DNA from: an uncultured Roseburia sp. | GTDB lineage: Bacteria; Bacillota; Clostridia; Lachnospirales; Lachnospiraceae | Reading direction: 5' to 3' | Length of the DNA: 33,263 nucleotides | NCBI GenBank assembly: GCA_947246475.1 | Contig: CAMXSH010000027.1 | Span: forward strand, 1 to 33,263 | Shown: positions 17,581 through 26,926 of the stretch, one piece after another | Numbering within the stretch: position 1 is the stretch's first letter | Layout: the number at the start of each line of letters is the position of its first letter | Program-made: the position numbers and the translations under genes | Notes under the pieces: model-generated | Database searches by the model: none | Seen by the model: only the letters and a program-made list of their open reading frames with translations | Told to the model about the DNA's origin: nothing

Positions 17581-17729
17581 AGCGGGGTGAAGATTGGACT
17601 GATCTCTACGAATCTTGCGGAAATGATCGCCCTGACAGTTACGGTGTCACTCTACTGGACAACGGAGGACATCATCAGCCAGACCTGCGGGCAGAGCTTC
17701 CGTGTCCAGGGAGTGTGGAACACAATTCT
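17581..17729 (+). pseudogene. Possible coding remnant between convergent genes
   Basis: In one plus-strand frame from the GTG near 17587 the translation is KIGLISTNLAEMIALTVTV, then SLYWTTEDIISQTCGQSF, then RVQGVWNTIL. It is a hydrophobic, membrane-helix-like stretch that looks coding but has no true start region and runs into the terminator and the antisense of the ATPase gene. It might be the end of a lost membrane transporter. I do not recognise the family. It could equally be chance. Confidence 0.2.
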
Positions 17730-17760
17730 AAGGGCTGCGCTTTTCAGCCAGCCCTTTTTT
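17730..17760 (+). terminator. Terminator-like hairpin overlapping the end of the Ca2+-ATPase gene
   Basis: AAGGGCTG and CAGCCCTT flank an 11-nt loop and are followed by six T. The stem overlaps the last codons of the convergent ATPase gene. The sequence closely resembles the two 28-nt repeats at 5718 and 5806, so the same hairpin family occurs three times in the window. Confidence 0.72.
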
Positions 17761-20302
17761 CGAGTTCCACCAGCGGTACTGGCATCAGTGCCAGTATTCC
17801 CACCAGGATCCATTGCGATACTGACAGGGAGGTGGTGTGGAAGATCATCTGCAGTGTGGGAACGGATATGGCGGCGCACTGCAGGGCAATGCAGAAGATC
17901 ACGCTGAACAGAAGCTTTTTATTGGTGAAAAATCCGATCTGGAAGATGGAGTGGGTGTTGCTTCTCATGTTCAGTGAATGGATCAACTGGGACAGGGAGA
18001 GCACAGCGAAGCACATTGTACTTCCTGCGGCGTCTCCGCCCAGCATGTAGGCGAACAGGGCGAGGGAGCCGATGAACATGCCCTCGACGATGATGGTAAA
18101 CATGCCGCCGCCTCCAAAGAGTCCCTTTGCAGCAGAGACTGGGGGATGCTTCATAATATCGTTTTCTGGTGGTTCCAGTCCCAGGCAGATGGCGGGAAAA
18201 GAATCCGTAACCAGATTGATAAACAGGAGCTGCACTGGGAGCAGCGGTGCAGCTCTTCCCAGCAGGATAGCGACAAAGATCGTCATGATCTCTCCAATGT
18301 TGCAGGAAAGAAGAAAATGAACAGCTTTTTTTATGTTCTGGAAGATTCCCCTGCCCTCTTCTACTGCATCCACAATGGTGGCAAAATTATCATCCATCAG
18401 GATCATATCAGCGGCATTTTTTGCCACGTCAGTTCCAGATCTGCCCATGGCGCAGCCGATATCCGCCTTTTGGAGAGCCGGGGCGTCATTGACGCCGTCT
18501 CCTGTCATGGCGACCACCTCTCCATTATTCTGGAAGGCTTTTACCAGACGAACCTTGTGGGCAGGAGAGACTCTGGCGAAGACAGGGTACTGATAGATGA
18601 CACGGGAGAGCTCGGCGTCGCTGATCTGATCCAGCTGGGCGCCGCTCATGACCTGGTCGTGATGCCGGCAGATCCCCAGTTTATGGGCAATGGCGGAGGC
18701 AGTGACCTGATGGTCGCCAGTGATCATCACTGGGCGGATTCCCGCGTGACGGCATTTTGTGACAGCAAATTCGGCTTCCTTTCTGGGAGGGTCCATAAAA
18801 CCTGCGAGGCCGACAAATACCATATTTTCTTCATAGACGGATTTATCATGTTTCAGGTGGGTGCCGATGTCTTCCCGGCAGGCCAGGGCGAGTACCCGCA
18901 GGGCATCCCTGGCAAATTCCTGGCAGATCTGTTCAATATTTCTCCGTATGCTGTGGGTGATGGGTTTCTTTTCTCCGTCGATCAGGATATGGCTGCAGTG
19001 CTTGAGGATGATTTCTGGTGCGCCCTTGGTGACACTTATAAGTCCTTTTGAGGTTTCATGGAATGTAGTCATTCGTTTACGTTTGGAGTCAAAGGGAAGT
19101 TCGTCTTTTAGATGTCTTTTTTTCTGTTCTGCTTCCATGTTTATGGAAAGAGTATCGGCGTATTCCCACAAGGCTTTTTCCATAGGATCAATACCATGGC
19201 TGCACAGGCAGAAATAAGTAAACAGCCGCTGGGCGGTGTCCATGGTATAGGTTTTTACAACCGTCATTTTGTTTTCTGTGAGAGTTCCGGTTTTATCAGA
19301 ACAGATCACAGTGGCGCTTCCAAGGGTTTCCACGGCGGGAAGCCTGCGGATGATAGCACGTTTTTTCGCCATCCGCTCCACCCCCAGGGAGAGCATGATC
19401 GTGACCAGGGCAGGAAGGCTCTCAGGAATAGCCGCCACCCCCAGGCTGACGGAGGTCATAAACATGGAAAAGACGGGCTGTTTTTTATATATTCCAAGAA
19501 CAAACAGGACAAGGCAGATGATCAGTGCCAGTGTCCCCAGAAGTTTCCCTGTATGGTTTAATTTTTTCTGGAGAGGGGTATCCGGCGGCGTTTCAGAAGA
19601 GATCATTCCGGCGATATGCCCCAGCTCGGTATTCATGCCGGTGGCAGTCACGATGGCAAGACCGTGACCGGAGATGACAAGTGTTCCAGAAAATGCCATA
19701 TTGGCCTGCTCTGCCACCGGAAGATTTTCCTGGTGGAGGGGAGAGGTGGATTTTTCTATAGGATTTGTCTCGCCGGTCAGGGTGGATTCCTCGATGGAGA
19801 GTCCCATGACAGATATGATCCTCGCATCTGCTGGAACAAGATTTCCTGCCTCTAGTACAATAAGATCCCCAGGAACCAGAAGAGAGGAATCGATCTGCTT
19901 TAATTCACCGTCCCGGTATACCAGCGCCAGCGGTGCAGAAAGGTTTTTAAGCGCTTCCAGGGAACGTCTCGCCTTTGCTTCCTGGACAACACCCAGAATC
20001 GCATTGATGATCACGATAGCAAGTATGATGGAGGGCTCGATTAAGTCCATCCGGTGTTCCAGACAGGAGACAGCAAAGGAGATCCCGGCAGCGATCAGAA
20101 GGGTTATAATCATAAAATCCTTAAACTGGTCGATAAAATTTTTCAACATGCTGTCTGGTTTTTTATGAGCCAGCTGGTTTTTTCCATATTTTTGAAGATA
20201 TGCCTCCGCTTTTTTCTGGTGTAATCCGTTCTCTAAATCTGTGTGAAAATGTTTTTCCATCTCTTTTGCAGATGTGTTGTACCAGTCGCTTTTATTTTTC
20301 AT
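17744..20302 (-). CDS. Calcium-translocating P-type ATPase (SERCA/LMCA-like)
   Basis: 852 residues, type II P-ATPase. The actuator loop TGET is at 176-179, PESLP in M4 at 293-297, the phosphorylated D336 in DKTGTLT, and the hinge TGDGVND at 601-607. Residues matching the SERCA calcium ligands are present: E294 in M4, N669 and E672 in M5 ([13 protein letters not shown]), and N697, T700 and D701 in M6 ([18 protein letters not shown]). This supports Ca2+ export from the cytoplasm. The ribosome site before the ATG is poor; GGGAC is the nearest purine run. It is transcribed alone, divergent from the MntP/YtaF-like gene, with a TATAAT on the minus strand at plus 20354-20359. Confidence 0.93.
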   Translation of the reverse strand: MKNKSDWYNTSAKEMEKHFHTDLENGLHQKKAEAYLQKYGKNQLAHKKPDSMLKNFIDQFKDFMIITLLIAAGISFAVSCLEHRMDLIEPSIILAIVIINAILGVVQEAKARRSLEALKNLSAPLALVYRDGELKQIDSSLLVPGDLIVLEAGNLVPADARIISVMGLSIEESTLTGETNPIEKSTSPLHQENLPVAEQANMAFSGTLVISGHGLAIVTATGMNTELGHIAGMISSETPPDTPLQKKLNHTGKLLGTLALIICLVLFVLGIYKKQPVFSMFMTSVSLGVAAIPESLPALVTIMLSLGVERMAKKRAIIRRLPAVETLGSATVICSDKTGTLTENKMTVVKTYTMDTAQRLFTYFCLCSHGIDPMEKALWEYADTLSINMEAEQKKRHLKDELPFDSKRKRMTTFHETSKGLISVTKGAPEIILKHCSHILIDGEKKPITHSIRRNIEQICQEFARDALRVLALACREDIGTHLKHDKSVYEENMVFVGLAGFMDPPRKEAEFAVTKCRHAGIRPVMITGDHQVTASAIAHKLGICRHHDQVMSGAQLDQISDAELSRVIYQYPVFARVSPAHKVRLVKAFQNNGEVVAMTGDGVNDAPALQKADIGCAMGRSGTDVAKNAADMILMDDNFATIVDAVEEGRGIFQNIKKAVHFLLSCNIGEIMTIFVAILLGRAAPLLPVQLLFINLVTDSFPAICLGLEPPENDIMKHPPVSAAKGLFGGGGMFTIIVEGMFIGSLALFAYMLGGDAAGSTMCFAVLSLSQLIHSLNMRSNTHSIFQIGFFTNKKLLFSVIFCIALQCAAISVPTLQMIFHTTSLSVSQWILVGILALMPVPLVELEKRAG

Positions 20303-20414
20303 CCCTGTTGTCCCGAATCTGTTTTACATCATTTTTATGACTTTAAATCTGGAATTATAACTTTTCCCCAGGATAATCATAAGATAAAATAAATAAGTCG
20401 GATTTTAGGAGAAT

Positions 20415-20963
20415 TTGGAGAACGTGATCAAGATAGTATTGCTTGCTTTATCCGCCAGCATTGATTCCTGGGCGGTGGGAGCTGCTTACCGGGCCGGGGA
20501 CATCCGTATCCCATGGTACACGAAAGCGGTCGTCGCACTGGTCTCAGCCATCACATCCATGGCATCAGTTTTTTTGGGAAATGGCATGGGTCATTTTATC
20601 GATACGGCTTATATCCAGATGGCAGGAGGTTTTGTGCTGTTTGTGATCGGTGTGCGGTCGGTCTGGGGGGTTTATCACCACCGGGAAGAAAAGAATTATG
20701 ATGCGGATTCCTCTAAGACTATCGATCCATGGGAGGGAGTCCTGCTGGGAGGCGTTCTTGCCTCGGATTCCTTCTGCGGCGGCCTCAGTCTGTGCGCCAT
20801 GGGGACAGAAGCCTATATATTTCCTATTGTTGTAGGGATCCTCACCTATGGATTTTTGCTGCTGGCAGATAAAAGGGTAAAATGTATCGGAGTTTCCCAC
20901 TATTTTGCCGGGATCGCCCTGGCTGTCATCGGAGTCATGCAGCTGGCAGGAGCACTGCATTAG
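20415..20963 (+). CDS. MntP/YtaF-family membrane protein (DUF204)
   Basis: 182 residues, six predicted membrane helices arranged as two repeats. Each repeat has a conserved aspartate in a small-residue helix: ALSASIDSWAVGAAYR near the start and GVLASDSFCGGLSL in the second half. Relatives include the Mn2+ exporter MntP and the sporulation membrane protein YtaF; the RAGDIRIPW segment fits YtaF-like members better. The start is uncertain between TTG 20415 and GTG 20424, with the ribosome site AGGAGA at 20407-20412. It precedes the unknown-function locus by about 115 nt and may or may not share its transcript. Confidence 0.8.
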   Translation: MENVIKIVLLALSASIDSWAVGAAYRAGDIRIPWYTKAVVALVSAITSMASVFLGNGMGHFIDTAYIQMAGGFVLFVIGVRSVWGVYHHREEKNYDADSSKTIDPWEGVLLGGVLASDSFCGGLSLCAMGTEAYIFPIVVGILTYGFLLLADKRVKCIGVSHYFAGIALAVIGVMQLAGALH

Positions 20964-21077
20964 TGAAGGGAAAGAATGAACTGGAATTTCCTATTTACAA
21001 AACCGCTGTATTTATATACAATTATAATAGAATACGGATATAGATCCAGGGACTTTCAGAGAAAGGCGGATATATGT

Positions 21078-22049
21078 ATGGACGGGGCAGCACAGTTTTT
21101 TATGGGTGCAGGCGGTGTACTGGCAGGTTATATCATCATAGGAATTGCTGCCGCTATCGGCAGGATCGTGGGGGGATTATTGTTACATTTCAGATTTGAT
21201 CACTTTATATTTTTTATGATAAAAATCAGTAAGAAAAACAAAGGATTTTCTATCGGGCTGTGTGATCCACAGCCTTACATAAAGTGCCGTATGACAGATC
21301 CGAAAGATACCCGGATGAGAAATCTGATCTATGGTGCATTTTCCATGGCGGTGGCGCTGTTTTTTACGGAGACAGCCTGTTTTCAGATCTGGGGGACAAA
21401 ACTTATGCCTAAAAATGTCTTTACAGTTCCGATGGCTGTTGTAATGGTGGGGTATACATTTGTACTGATGGTGCATCTGGCGTTCAATCAGAAGCAGAAA
21501 GCAGGCACCGGGGCAGCCGGGGTCATGAGGCGTGAGTACGAGCGGTGCTATGCCGCGATCCGGGAGGGAAGGGCGCCGGCAGAACTGGAAGTCCAGACGG
21601 TGTCTTATACCGGAAAGCTGACGGATCTGTCTGTTTACAAAAAATATCTTCTGATGCTGTATTATCATTTTCTGGACAGGGGTGACTATGACAGTCTTCG
21701 GAAAGTCATGGACGAGATGGAGGATCATGTGCCGGATAAATGGTCCCGGGGTGAGATGCCCAGTTTATGTGAATTTGTATTTTACAATGTGATCATTCAG
21801 CCCAACGAGGGAAAAGCACATTTTTATGGAAAATCTTTTCTGGCAAAAATGGAGGGCAATGAAGAGGCGAATATCAAGAGAGTCTTCGCCTATTGGCTTT
21901 ATTTTGTCCAAAAGGATAAGGGAGCGGCTCTCCAGATCGCCATGGAGGCGATGAAAGCGGTGGGGAATTATTCCCTGACGGGATGCCGCGATATGGAGAT
22001 GCGTTTTATCGAGGCACTAATCAAACGCATCGAGCAGACACCATCATAA
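21078..22049 (+). CDS. Membrane protein of unknown function, first gene of the scaffold locus
   Basis: 323 residues from ATG 21078, which has AAAGGCGG 9 nt upstream. A longer reading from ATG 20976 (AAGGG 5 nt upstream) would add 34 residues, but that stretch contains a TATAAT (21023-21028) and reads poorly as protein. A glycine-rich membrane helix (about 13-36) is followed by a basic cytoplasmic loop, then two more helices (about 85-104 and 117-139). The remaining 180 residues are soluble and helical, in TPR-like pairs (YKKYLLMLYYHFLDRGDYDSLRKVMDEM). No catalytic motif is seen and I do not recognise the family. It is 16 nt from the next gene, so they are co-transcribed and it may anchor that protein at the membrane. 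Confidence 0.75.
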   Translation: MDGAAQFFMGAGGVLAGYIIIGIAAAIGRIVGGLLLHFRFDHFIFFMIKISKKNKGFSIGLCDPQPYIKCRMTDPKDTRMRNLIYGAFSMAVALFFTETACFQIWGTKLMPKNVFTVPMAVVMVGYTFVLMVHLAFNQKQKAGTGAAGVMRREYERCYAAIREGRAPAELEVQTVSYTGKLTDLSVYKKYLLMLYYHFLDRGDYDSLRKVMDEMEDHVPDKWSRGEMPSLCEFVFYNVIIQPNEGKAHFYGKSFLAKMEGNEEANIKRVFAYWLYFVQKDKGAALQIAMEAMKAVGNYSLTGCRDMEMRFIEALIKRIEQTPS

Positions 22050-22065
22050 CCGGGGAGAAAATGCG

Positions 22066-25000
22066 ATGAGAGAGAAAGTCATGTCACTGGCTCAGGGCAG
22101 ATTTACATATGAGCAGCCTGAGATCGTCTGTTCCACAGACTGTCTGAAGCTGGAAGTAGTTGAGGGAGGGGAAGCTGCCTCCTCTTTTACAGTATCCAAT
22201 TCTGCCGGGACGAAGATCAAGGGCTTTGGAGCGGTGGATCATTTCAATATAGAATTTCTGCCGGTTTTTGACGGGAAGGAAAATGAAATTACGGTAAAGG
22301 TATATGCTGCCAATAAAAAAGCGGGGGAAGTCATGGCGGGTGATCTCTGCATCGTGACGGACTGCGGTGAATACATGATGCCATATGAGGTCAAAGTATT
22401 ACCACGCTGCCTGCGCAGTTCTGATGGGGAGATCCATTCCTTTGAAGAATTTGTAGAGCTTGCCAGGGAAAACTTTGAAGAGGCAGTTATGATCTTTTAT
22501 CATGATAAATTTAAAAAGATTTATCTTAAGGAGTGGGGAGAAAAAAGATTATATCAGAATTTGACAATGAAAAATCCAAAGAAGCAGGCGTTGGAGGAGT
22601 TTTTAGTGGCTCATGGCGATAAAAAGCCAGTGCGGTTTGCGGCAAATAAAAGACAGATTTCTTTTGAAGTAGGGGAAGAAGATATCGAAGGAGAGATCCT
22701 GATCGCACTGGACAGCTGGGGAGTGGCGGGGATCCGGGTGAGCACGGGAAGCCCTTGCATCGCATTGCAGAAAAACAGCCTCAGCAATAAGGATTTTGTG
22801 CAGAATCGGGCAGTACTTGCTTTTTATATTCAGGCTTCCGAAGTTCCAGAGGGGATCCACCGATGTTCGATCCTTCTGGAAAATGTGTACCAGAAACTGG
22901 AGATCAGGGTGAGGCTTCACGGGGTGCAGGGAAGGAAGGAAAGGGCGAAAAAGCGTAGTCTGGACAAGCTGATGGGACTGCTGGCAAAATATCATATTCA
23001 GTACATGATGAACAGCAGTTTGAAAGACGTGTGGCTTCGGGTGCTGGTGGAGAACCGGGAAATGATCGGCAGCCTGGGGAAGGGAAATGATGTTCTCCTG
23101 GAGGGCTACATGGCGGTCTTAACCAGGGAAGAGAGGAAAATGGCTGCTTTTGTCAATGCAGTGACAGGGATGCCGGCGCCGGCTCTGGGGGACAGTATAG
23201 AAAAAGTGTACTGTTATCTGACCACTATGTATATACGATGTCTTGCCCTGGGGTCCCTTGAGGAAAAAAGCATGTTGTGCCGGAAGATCAGGGAATATTA
23301 TGACAACGGCTGCCATCACTGGCGCCTTCTTGTTATGCTGGAGAGGCTGGGGTATTTTCAGGGAAGTTCCCAGGGGCTGATGGAGGAGCTGGATCTGCTT
23401 TGCAAGGAGGGGGCTTTCAGTCCGTATCTGCATTTATACCGGATGTTACTGTTGCTGCAGGAGCCGGAGCTGTTGAAGAAATTGGACAACAGTACAATAG
23501 GAACTCTCAGATTCGGCTTAAAACACGATTTAATTACCGAAGATCTGGCGATTGCAGTATCTTTTCTGGCGGTACGGGAGAAGAAATGTACTCCTGCGCT
23601 CCTGTCTGTACTGCAGGGCTGCTATGAAGTATACGGCAGTAAAGATACTCTTCATAGTATCTGCGCCCTGCTGATCCGGACGGAGAAAATGGAGACCAGA
23701 TATTTCAAATGGTTCCGTCTTGGAGTGGAGAAGCGGCTGCGTCTCACGGAACTTTTTGAATATTATATGTACACAATGGACAGAGAGCGTTATGATGAAG
23801 CGCTGCCAATGGTCACATCCTATTTTCAGTATGAGAATCATCTTAGAGATTCCGTACGGGCGGGGTTTTATGCAAGTATTGTCAGGAACCAGGAGAGATA
23901 TCCGGAGTATTACCAGAGTTATCATGAGGCGATACGGGAATACACGCTCCGTCAGCTGTATGATCATCGAATCAGTCCGCAGCTGGCAGTGTTGTATGAG
24001 GAATTTCTCAGTGTGGAAAATTGTAAAGACAGGATCGCCAGAGAGCTGCCGGGGGTTTTGTTTGTCCACCGCCTTCACTGCGATAACAGGAATATGGAAC
24101 GGGTAGCAGTTCTCCATGATGAGGGTGGCGGAGAGATGGTCTATAACCTTGTCAATGGAGAGGCAGATATCAGCATTGGGACATCAAATTTTAAATTGTA
24201 TTTCGTAGATAAGAACGGATATTATCATGGGGATACGGTGTCATATACGCTGACAAAGGTATTAAATCTGGAAAGTACAGCACAGGTCTGTTACGAAAAT
24301 GGTTCCGAGAACCCGGTGCTTCTGCTCTATTTATTTTCAGAGACTTTGAAGAAGAAAGACATCGGGGCAAAGGACGCCATTCTCCTGCACACCATGATCC
24401 GCCGGAAGGTGCCCGGAGTGGAGTACAGGCAGAAAGCCCTGCTTATTTTATATGATTATTACAAAGCTATCGGGGAGGATCTGCTGCTGGAAGAGGTAAT
24501 TCATCGCATTGATTTCCAGTATCTGACCCAGGAGAGGCGCGCTGGGATCCTGCAGACGATGATTCAGCACGAATGGAAAGATGAAGCGCTGAGCCTGCTG
24601 AAAAAGTACGAGATCACCAGCTGCAGCCTGAAACTTCTTTTGCTTCTGATCACCTGGAAACTTGAGGAGAACCGGGAGCATTTTGAGCCGTACTATATGA
24701 AACTCTGCAGTTTCTTATACCGGAGAGGCATAAAAAACAATGAGACTCTTTCTTATCTGGCAGATTTTTATATGGGGAGCATTTCTGTGCTTTATGATAT
24801 ATATCAGACTGCCCGGAAGAACGGAGCAGAGATATCGGACGGCGGGACGGAACGGCTTCTTGGCCAGGCATTGTTCGTGGAAGATGGTCTGGAAAAATAC
24901 GCGGATATTTTCCTTGATTATTATGAGTATGGTGCAAACCGGATCCTGGTAAAAGCCTTTTTGGGAAGTATTTCTTATGGGTATCTGACGGAGAGATGGC

Positions 25001-25614
25001 AGATGCCGGAGGGGATCTGGGAAAAGATCCGCAGAGAAGGGCTTTCTGAGGAGAATCAGAGTATGATACTGGCTTCTCTGCGTTTTTATGCTGGAATGGA
25101 TGAGTATACGGAAGCGGAGAAGGAGTATATCGCTTACCACCTGTCTCATTTTGCTTCCACTGGGAAGATATTTTCCTTTATGAAGGGATTTGTTGGAAAA
25201 GTGGAGGTTCCTTTTGAGGTACTTTATGGAAGTATTATCCAGCTGTGCTATTCCCGCAGTAAAGACATCTATATCGAGCTTTCTTCTGAGGATGGAGAAA
25301 AAGAGATCTGTAGGATGAAACCGGTATTTGAGGATATCTATGTATATGAGACCTTATTATTCCGGGGAGAGACGGTTCATTATCAAATTTTTGCCGGGAC
25401 AGAATCCAGCCCTGTCAGGCAGGGGGTAATCTGTGCCGAGGATAAAATATTTGGGGAGATGGCAGAACCGGGAAAAGCGGCAGCTGCCTTTTATGAGATG
25501 GTGAACCAGATGATCCTGGCGCGGGAGAATGGGGAAGAAGAAGTATTGCGCCAGCTGGTCCGGAAGTACCGTTCCATGCAGGAAATTTCCGGAAAGCTGT
25601 TTGCTCCACTTTAG
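22066..25614 (+). CDS. Large beta/helical scaffold protein (resembles DUF5717)
   Basis: 1182 residues, no signal peptide, no membrane helix. Residues about 15-112 form a beta-sandwich of the pattern SFTVSNSAGTKIKGFG...GDLCIVTDCGEYMMPYEVKV, as in the DUF5717 N-terminal domain (from memory). After a short helical part (125-182, SFEEFVELARENFEEAVMIFY), a second beta domain lies at about 188-286. Residues about 300-1040 are a long helical solenoid without a recognisable catalytic motif. Residues about 1046-1120 are a last beta domain, then a helical tail. Such a layout suggests a protein-protein scaffold. ATG 22066 has GGGGAG 8 nt upstream. It sits between a membrane protein and an actin-fold protein. 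Confidence 0.75.
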   Translation: MREKVMSLAQGRFTYEQPEIVCSTDCLKLEVVEGGEAASSFTVSNSAGTKIKGFGAVDHFNIEFLPVFDGKENEITVKVYAANKKAGEVMAGDLCIVTDCGEYMMPYEVKVLPRCLRSSDGEIHSFEEFVELARENFEEAVMIFYHDKFKKIYLKEWGEKRLYQNLTMKNPKKQALEEFLVAHGDKKPVRFAANKRQISFEVGEEDIEGEILIALDSWGVAGIRVSTGSPCIALQKNSLSNKDFVQNRAVLAFYIQASEVPEGIHRCSILLENVYQKLEIRVRLHGVQGRKERAKKRSLDKLMGLLAKYHIQYMMNSSLKDVWLRVLVENREMIGSLGKGNDVLLEGYMAVLTREERKMAAFVNAVTGMPAPALGDSIEKVYCYLTTMYIRCLALGSLEEKSMLCRKIREYYDNGCHHWRLLVMLERLGYFQGSSQGLMEELDLLCKEGAFSPYLHLYRMLLLLQEPELLKKLDNSTIGTLRFGLKHDLITEDLAIAVSFLAVREKKCTPALLSVLQGCYEVYGSKDTLHSICALLIRTEKMETRYFKWFRLGVEKRLRLTELFEYYMYTMDRERYDEALPMVTSYFQYENHLRDSVRAGFYASIVRNQERYPEYYQSYHEAIREYTLRQLYDHRISPQLAVLYEEFLSVENCKDRIARELPGVLFVHRLHCDNRNMERVAVLHDEGGGEMVYNLVNGEADISIGTSNFKLYFVDKNGYYHGDTVSYTLTKVLNLESTAQVCYENGSENPVLLLYLFSETLKKKDIGAKDAILLHTMIRRKVPGVEYRQKALLILYDYYKAIGEDLLLEEVIHRIDFQYLTQERRAGILQTMIQHEWKDEALSLLKKYEITSCSLKLLLLLITWKLEENREHFEPYYMKLCSFLYRRGIKNNETLSYLADFYMGSISVLYDIYQTARKNGAEISDGGTERLLGQALFVEDGLEKYADIFLDYYEYGANRILVKAFLGSISYGYLTERWQMPEGIWEKIRREGLSEENQSMILASLRFYAGMDEYTEAEKEYIAYHLSHFASTGKIFSFMKGFVGKVEVPFEVLYGSIIQLCYSRSKDIYIELSSEDGEKEICRMKPVFEDIYVYETLLFRGETVHYQIFAGTESSPVRQGVICAEDKIFGEMAEPGKAAAAFYEMVNQMILARENGEEEVLRQLVRKYRSMQEISGKLFAPL

Positions 25615-25646
25615 CTCGAGAGGTCAAATTTGCGCTGTCGGGCTAA

Positions 25647-25676
25647 GACAGATACTGCCACTCAGAGCGGTATGTC
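25647..25676 (+). other. Intergenic hairpin within the scaffold locus
   Basis: GACA, a 2-nt bulge, then TACTGC pair with GCGGTA-TGTC around an 8-nt loop. There is no T tract. It occupies the only sizeable gap (89 nt) between the scaffold gene and the actin-like gene. It may be an mRNA processing or stability element; no promoter is evident there. Confidence 0.4.
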
Positions 25677-25703
25677 AGTATGTTTGGAAAGGTTTGATTA
25701 GCT

Positions 25704-26912
25704 ATGAGCCAGCGAAGGCTGTATGTAGGCTTGGATATTAGAAATGATATTTCCCAGATCGCAGTTCTGGGACCGATGCATCAGGAACTGGAGATATTGA
25801 GTCCTGGAGATGAGAATGGGATGGATTATCCTACCAGGGTGGCAGTTCCGGGAACAAAGGAGTATATAGAGGGATTTCTGGAGAAGATCTGCTGCCAGGA
25901 GCCAGTGATGGCGGCTGGCAGGGAGACGGATCCAGTAAATATCATGGCCACATTTTTTCGTAAGATACTGTCTAAGACGCGGAAAAAGTATCCCAACGAA
26001 TCCATCCGGCAGCTGGTAATCACTACGGAGTACCGGGATTATCGGCTTATCGGCATTATCTACCAGGCTTTATCAAAAATCGGGATACATCGGGACCGGG
26101 CAATGGTCATCGACCGACGCCAGAGCTTTATTTATTATGTGCTGAGCCAGAAGAAAGAACTTTGGATCAATCATGTAGGTGTTTTTGACTATATGAAGGA
26201 CAGGCTGATGTATCTTCAGATGGAGACGGACCGTTATAAGCGGCCGATGTTAGCCACTGTGGAAGAGAGGGATTACAGCGATTATATTCCGATGTTCCAG
26301 GAGAAAGACAGTACCGAAGAGGAAAAGAATGCGATCTTTGAGGGTATGGTCCAGGGCGCCATCCATGGGAAGATCATCACAACTCTTTATATGACAGGAT
26401 CTGGGTTTGAGGGGGGATTTGCAGAAGCTGTCATGAAGAAGCTCTGTGTGGGACGCCATCTGTTTCAGGGAAATACTCTGTATGTGAGCGGGGCATGCTA
26501 TTGTGCCAGGGAAATGTCAGAGGAACGCAGGCTGGATGAGTTCGTGTATCTGGATGAGGATACGGTGGAAGTCAATATTTCCATGAATGTTTATGCAGAT
26601 GGGCAGCCCCAGGAAATTCTTCTTGCCAGGGCGGGAACTCCCTGGTATCAGATTGACCATGAGATCAATCTGATACCCGATGGGGACAGGGAACTGGAAC
26701 TAAATGTGAAGAATGTGCGTACGAAGAATAAGTCTAAACAGTGTATCCCGATGGAGGGAATTCCCGGAAGGACAAATAGAAGGGCGAGGATCGGTCTTCA
26801 GCTGAGATTTGCCGGGAAAGAAAAGTGCATTGTCACAGTCAGGGACAAGGGGTTCGGAGATTTTTTCCCATCCTCCTGCCGGATCTGGGAAAAGACCATC
26901 ACCATTGAATAA
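25704..26912 (+). CDS. Degenerate actin/Hsp70-fold protein (resembles DUF5716)
   Basis: 402 residues. The N-terminus RRLYVGLDIRNDISQIAVL copies the first phosphate loop of the Hsp70/FtsA superfamily (GxDxG...xAV), but with R-N where G-T is usual. The middle VGVFDYMKDRLMYLQM takes the place of the second phosphate loop without the glycines. TLYMTGSGFEGGFAEAVMKKL resembles the adenosine loop, followed by QGNTLYVSGACYCARE at the place of the usual GAA helix. The C-terminal 120 residues are beta-rich. Nucleotide binding may be weak or absent. Start ATG, with GGAAAGG 10 nt upstream. Possibly a membrane-associated structural partner of the scaffold protein. Function unknown. Confidence 0.7.
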   Translation: MSQRRLYVGLDIRNDISQIAVLGPMHQELEILSPGDENGMDYPTRVAVPGTKEYIEGFLEKICCQEPVMAAGRETDPVNIMATFFRKILSKTRKKYPNESIRQLVITTEYRDYRLIGIIYQALSKIGIHRDRAMVIDRRQSFIYYVLSQKKELWINHVGVFDYMKDRLMYLQMETDRYKRPMLATVEERDYSDYIPMFQEKDSTEEEKNAIFEGMVQGAIHGKIITTLYMTGSGFEGGFAEAVMKKLCVGRHLFQGNTLYVSGACYCAREMSEERRLDEFVYLDEDTVEVNISMNVYADGQPQEILLARAGTPWYQIDHEINLIPDGDRELELNVKNVRTKNKSKQCIPMEGIPGRTNRRARIGLQLRFAGKEKCIVTVRDKGFGDFFPSSCRIWEKTITIE

Positions 26913-26926
26913 AGGAAGCGATTTAA

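Noticed and set aside
17978-19051. Long plus-strand frame opposite the Ca2+-ATPase (357 codons)
   Set aside because: The minus strand encodes an unambiguous P-type ATPase with all motifs; the antisense frame is open through codon bias only and has no ribosome site.
20303-20414. yybP-ykoY Mn2+ riboswitch between the Ca2+-ATPase and the MntP-like gene
   Set aside because: The genes are typical partners of this riboswitch, but the 112-nt region lacks its conserved loops on either strand and is nearly filled by promoter-like AT sequence.
20976-21077. Longer start for the first membrane protein of the unknown locus
   Set aside because: A ribosome site exists, but the stretch contains TATAAT and AT-rich promoter-like sequence, and ATG 21078 has a better-placed site and starts at the first membrane helix. 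Kept as an alternative only.
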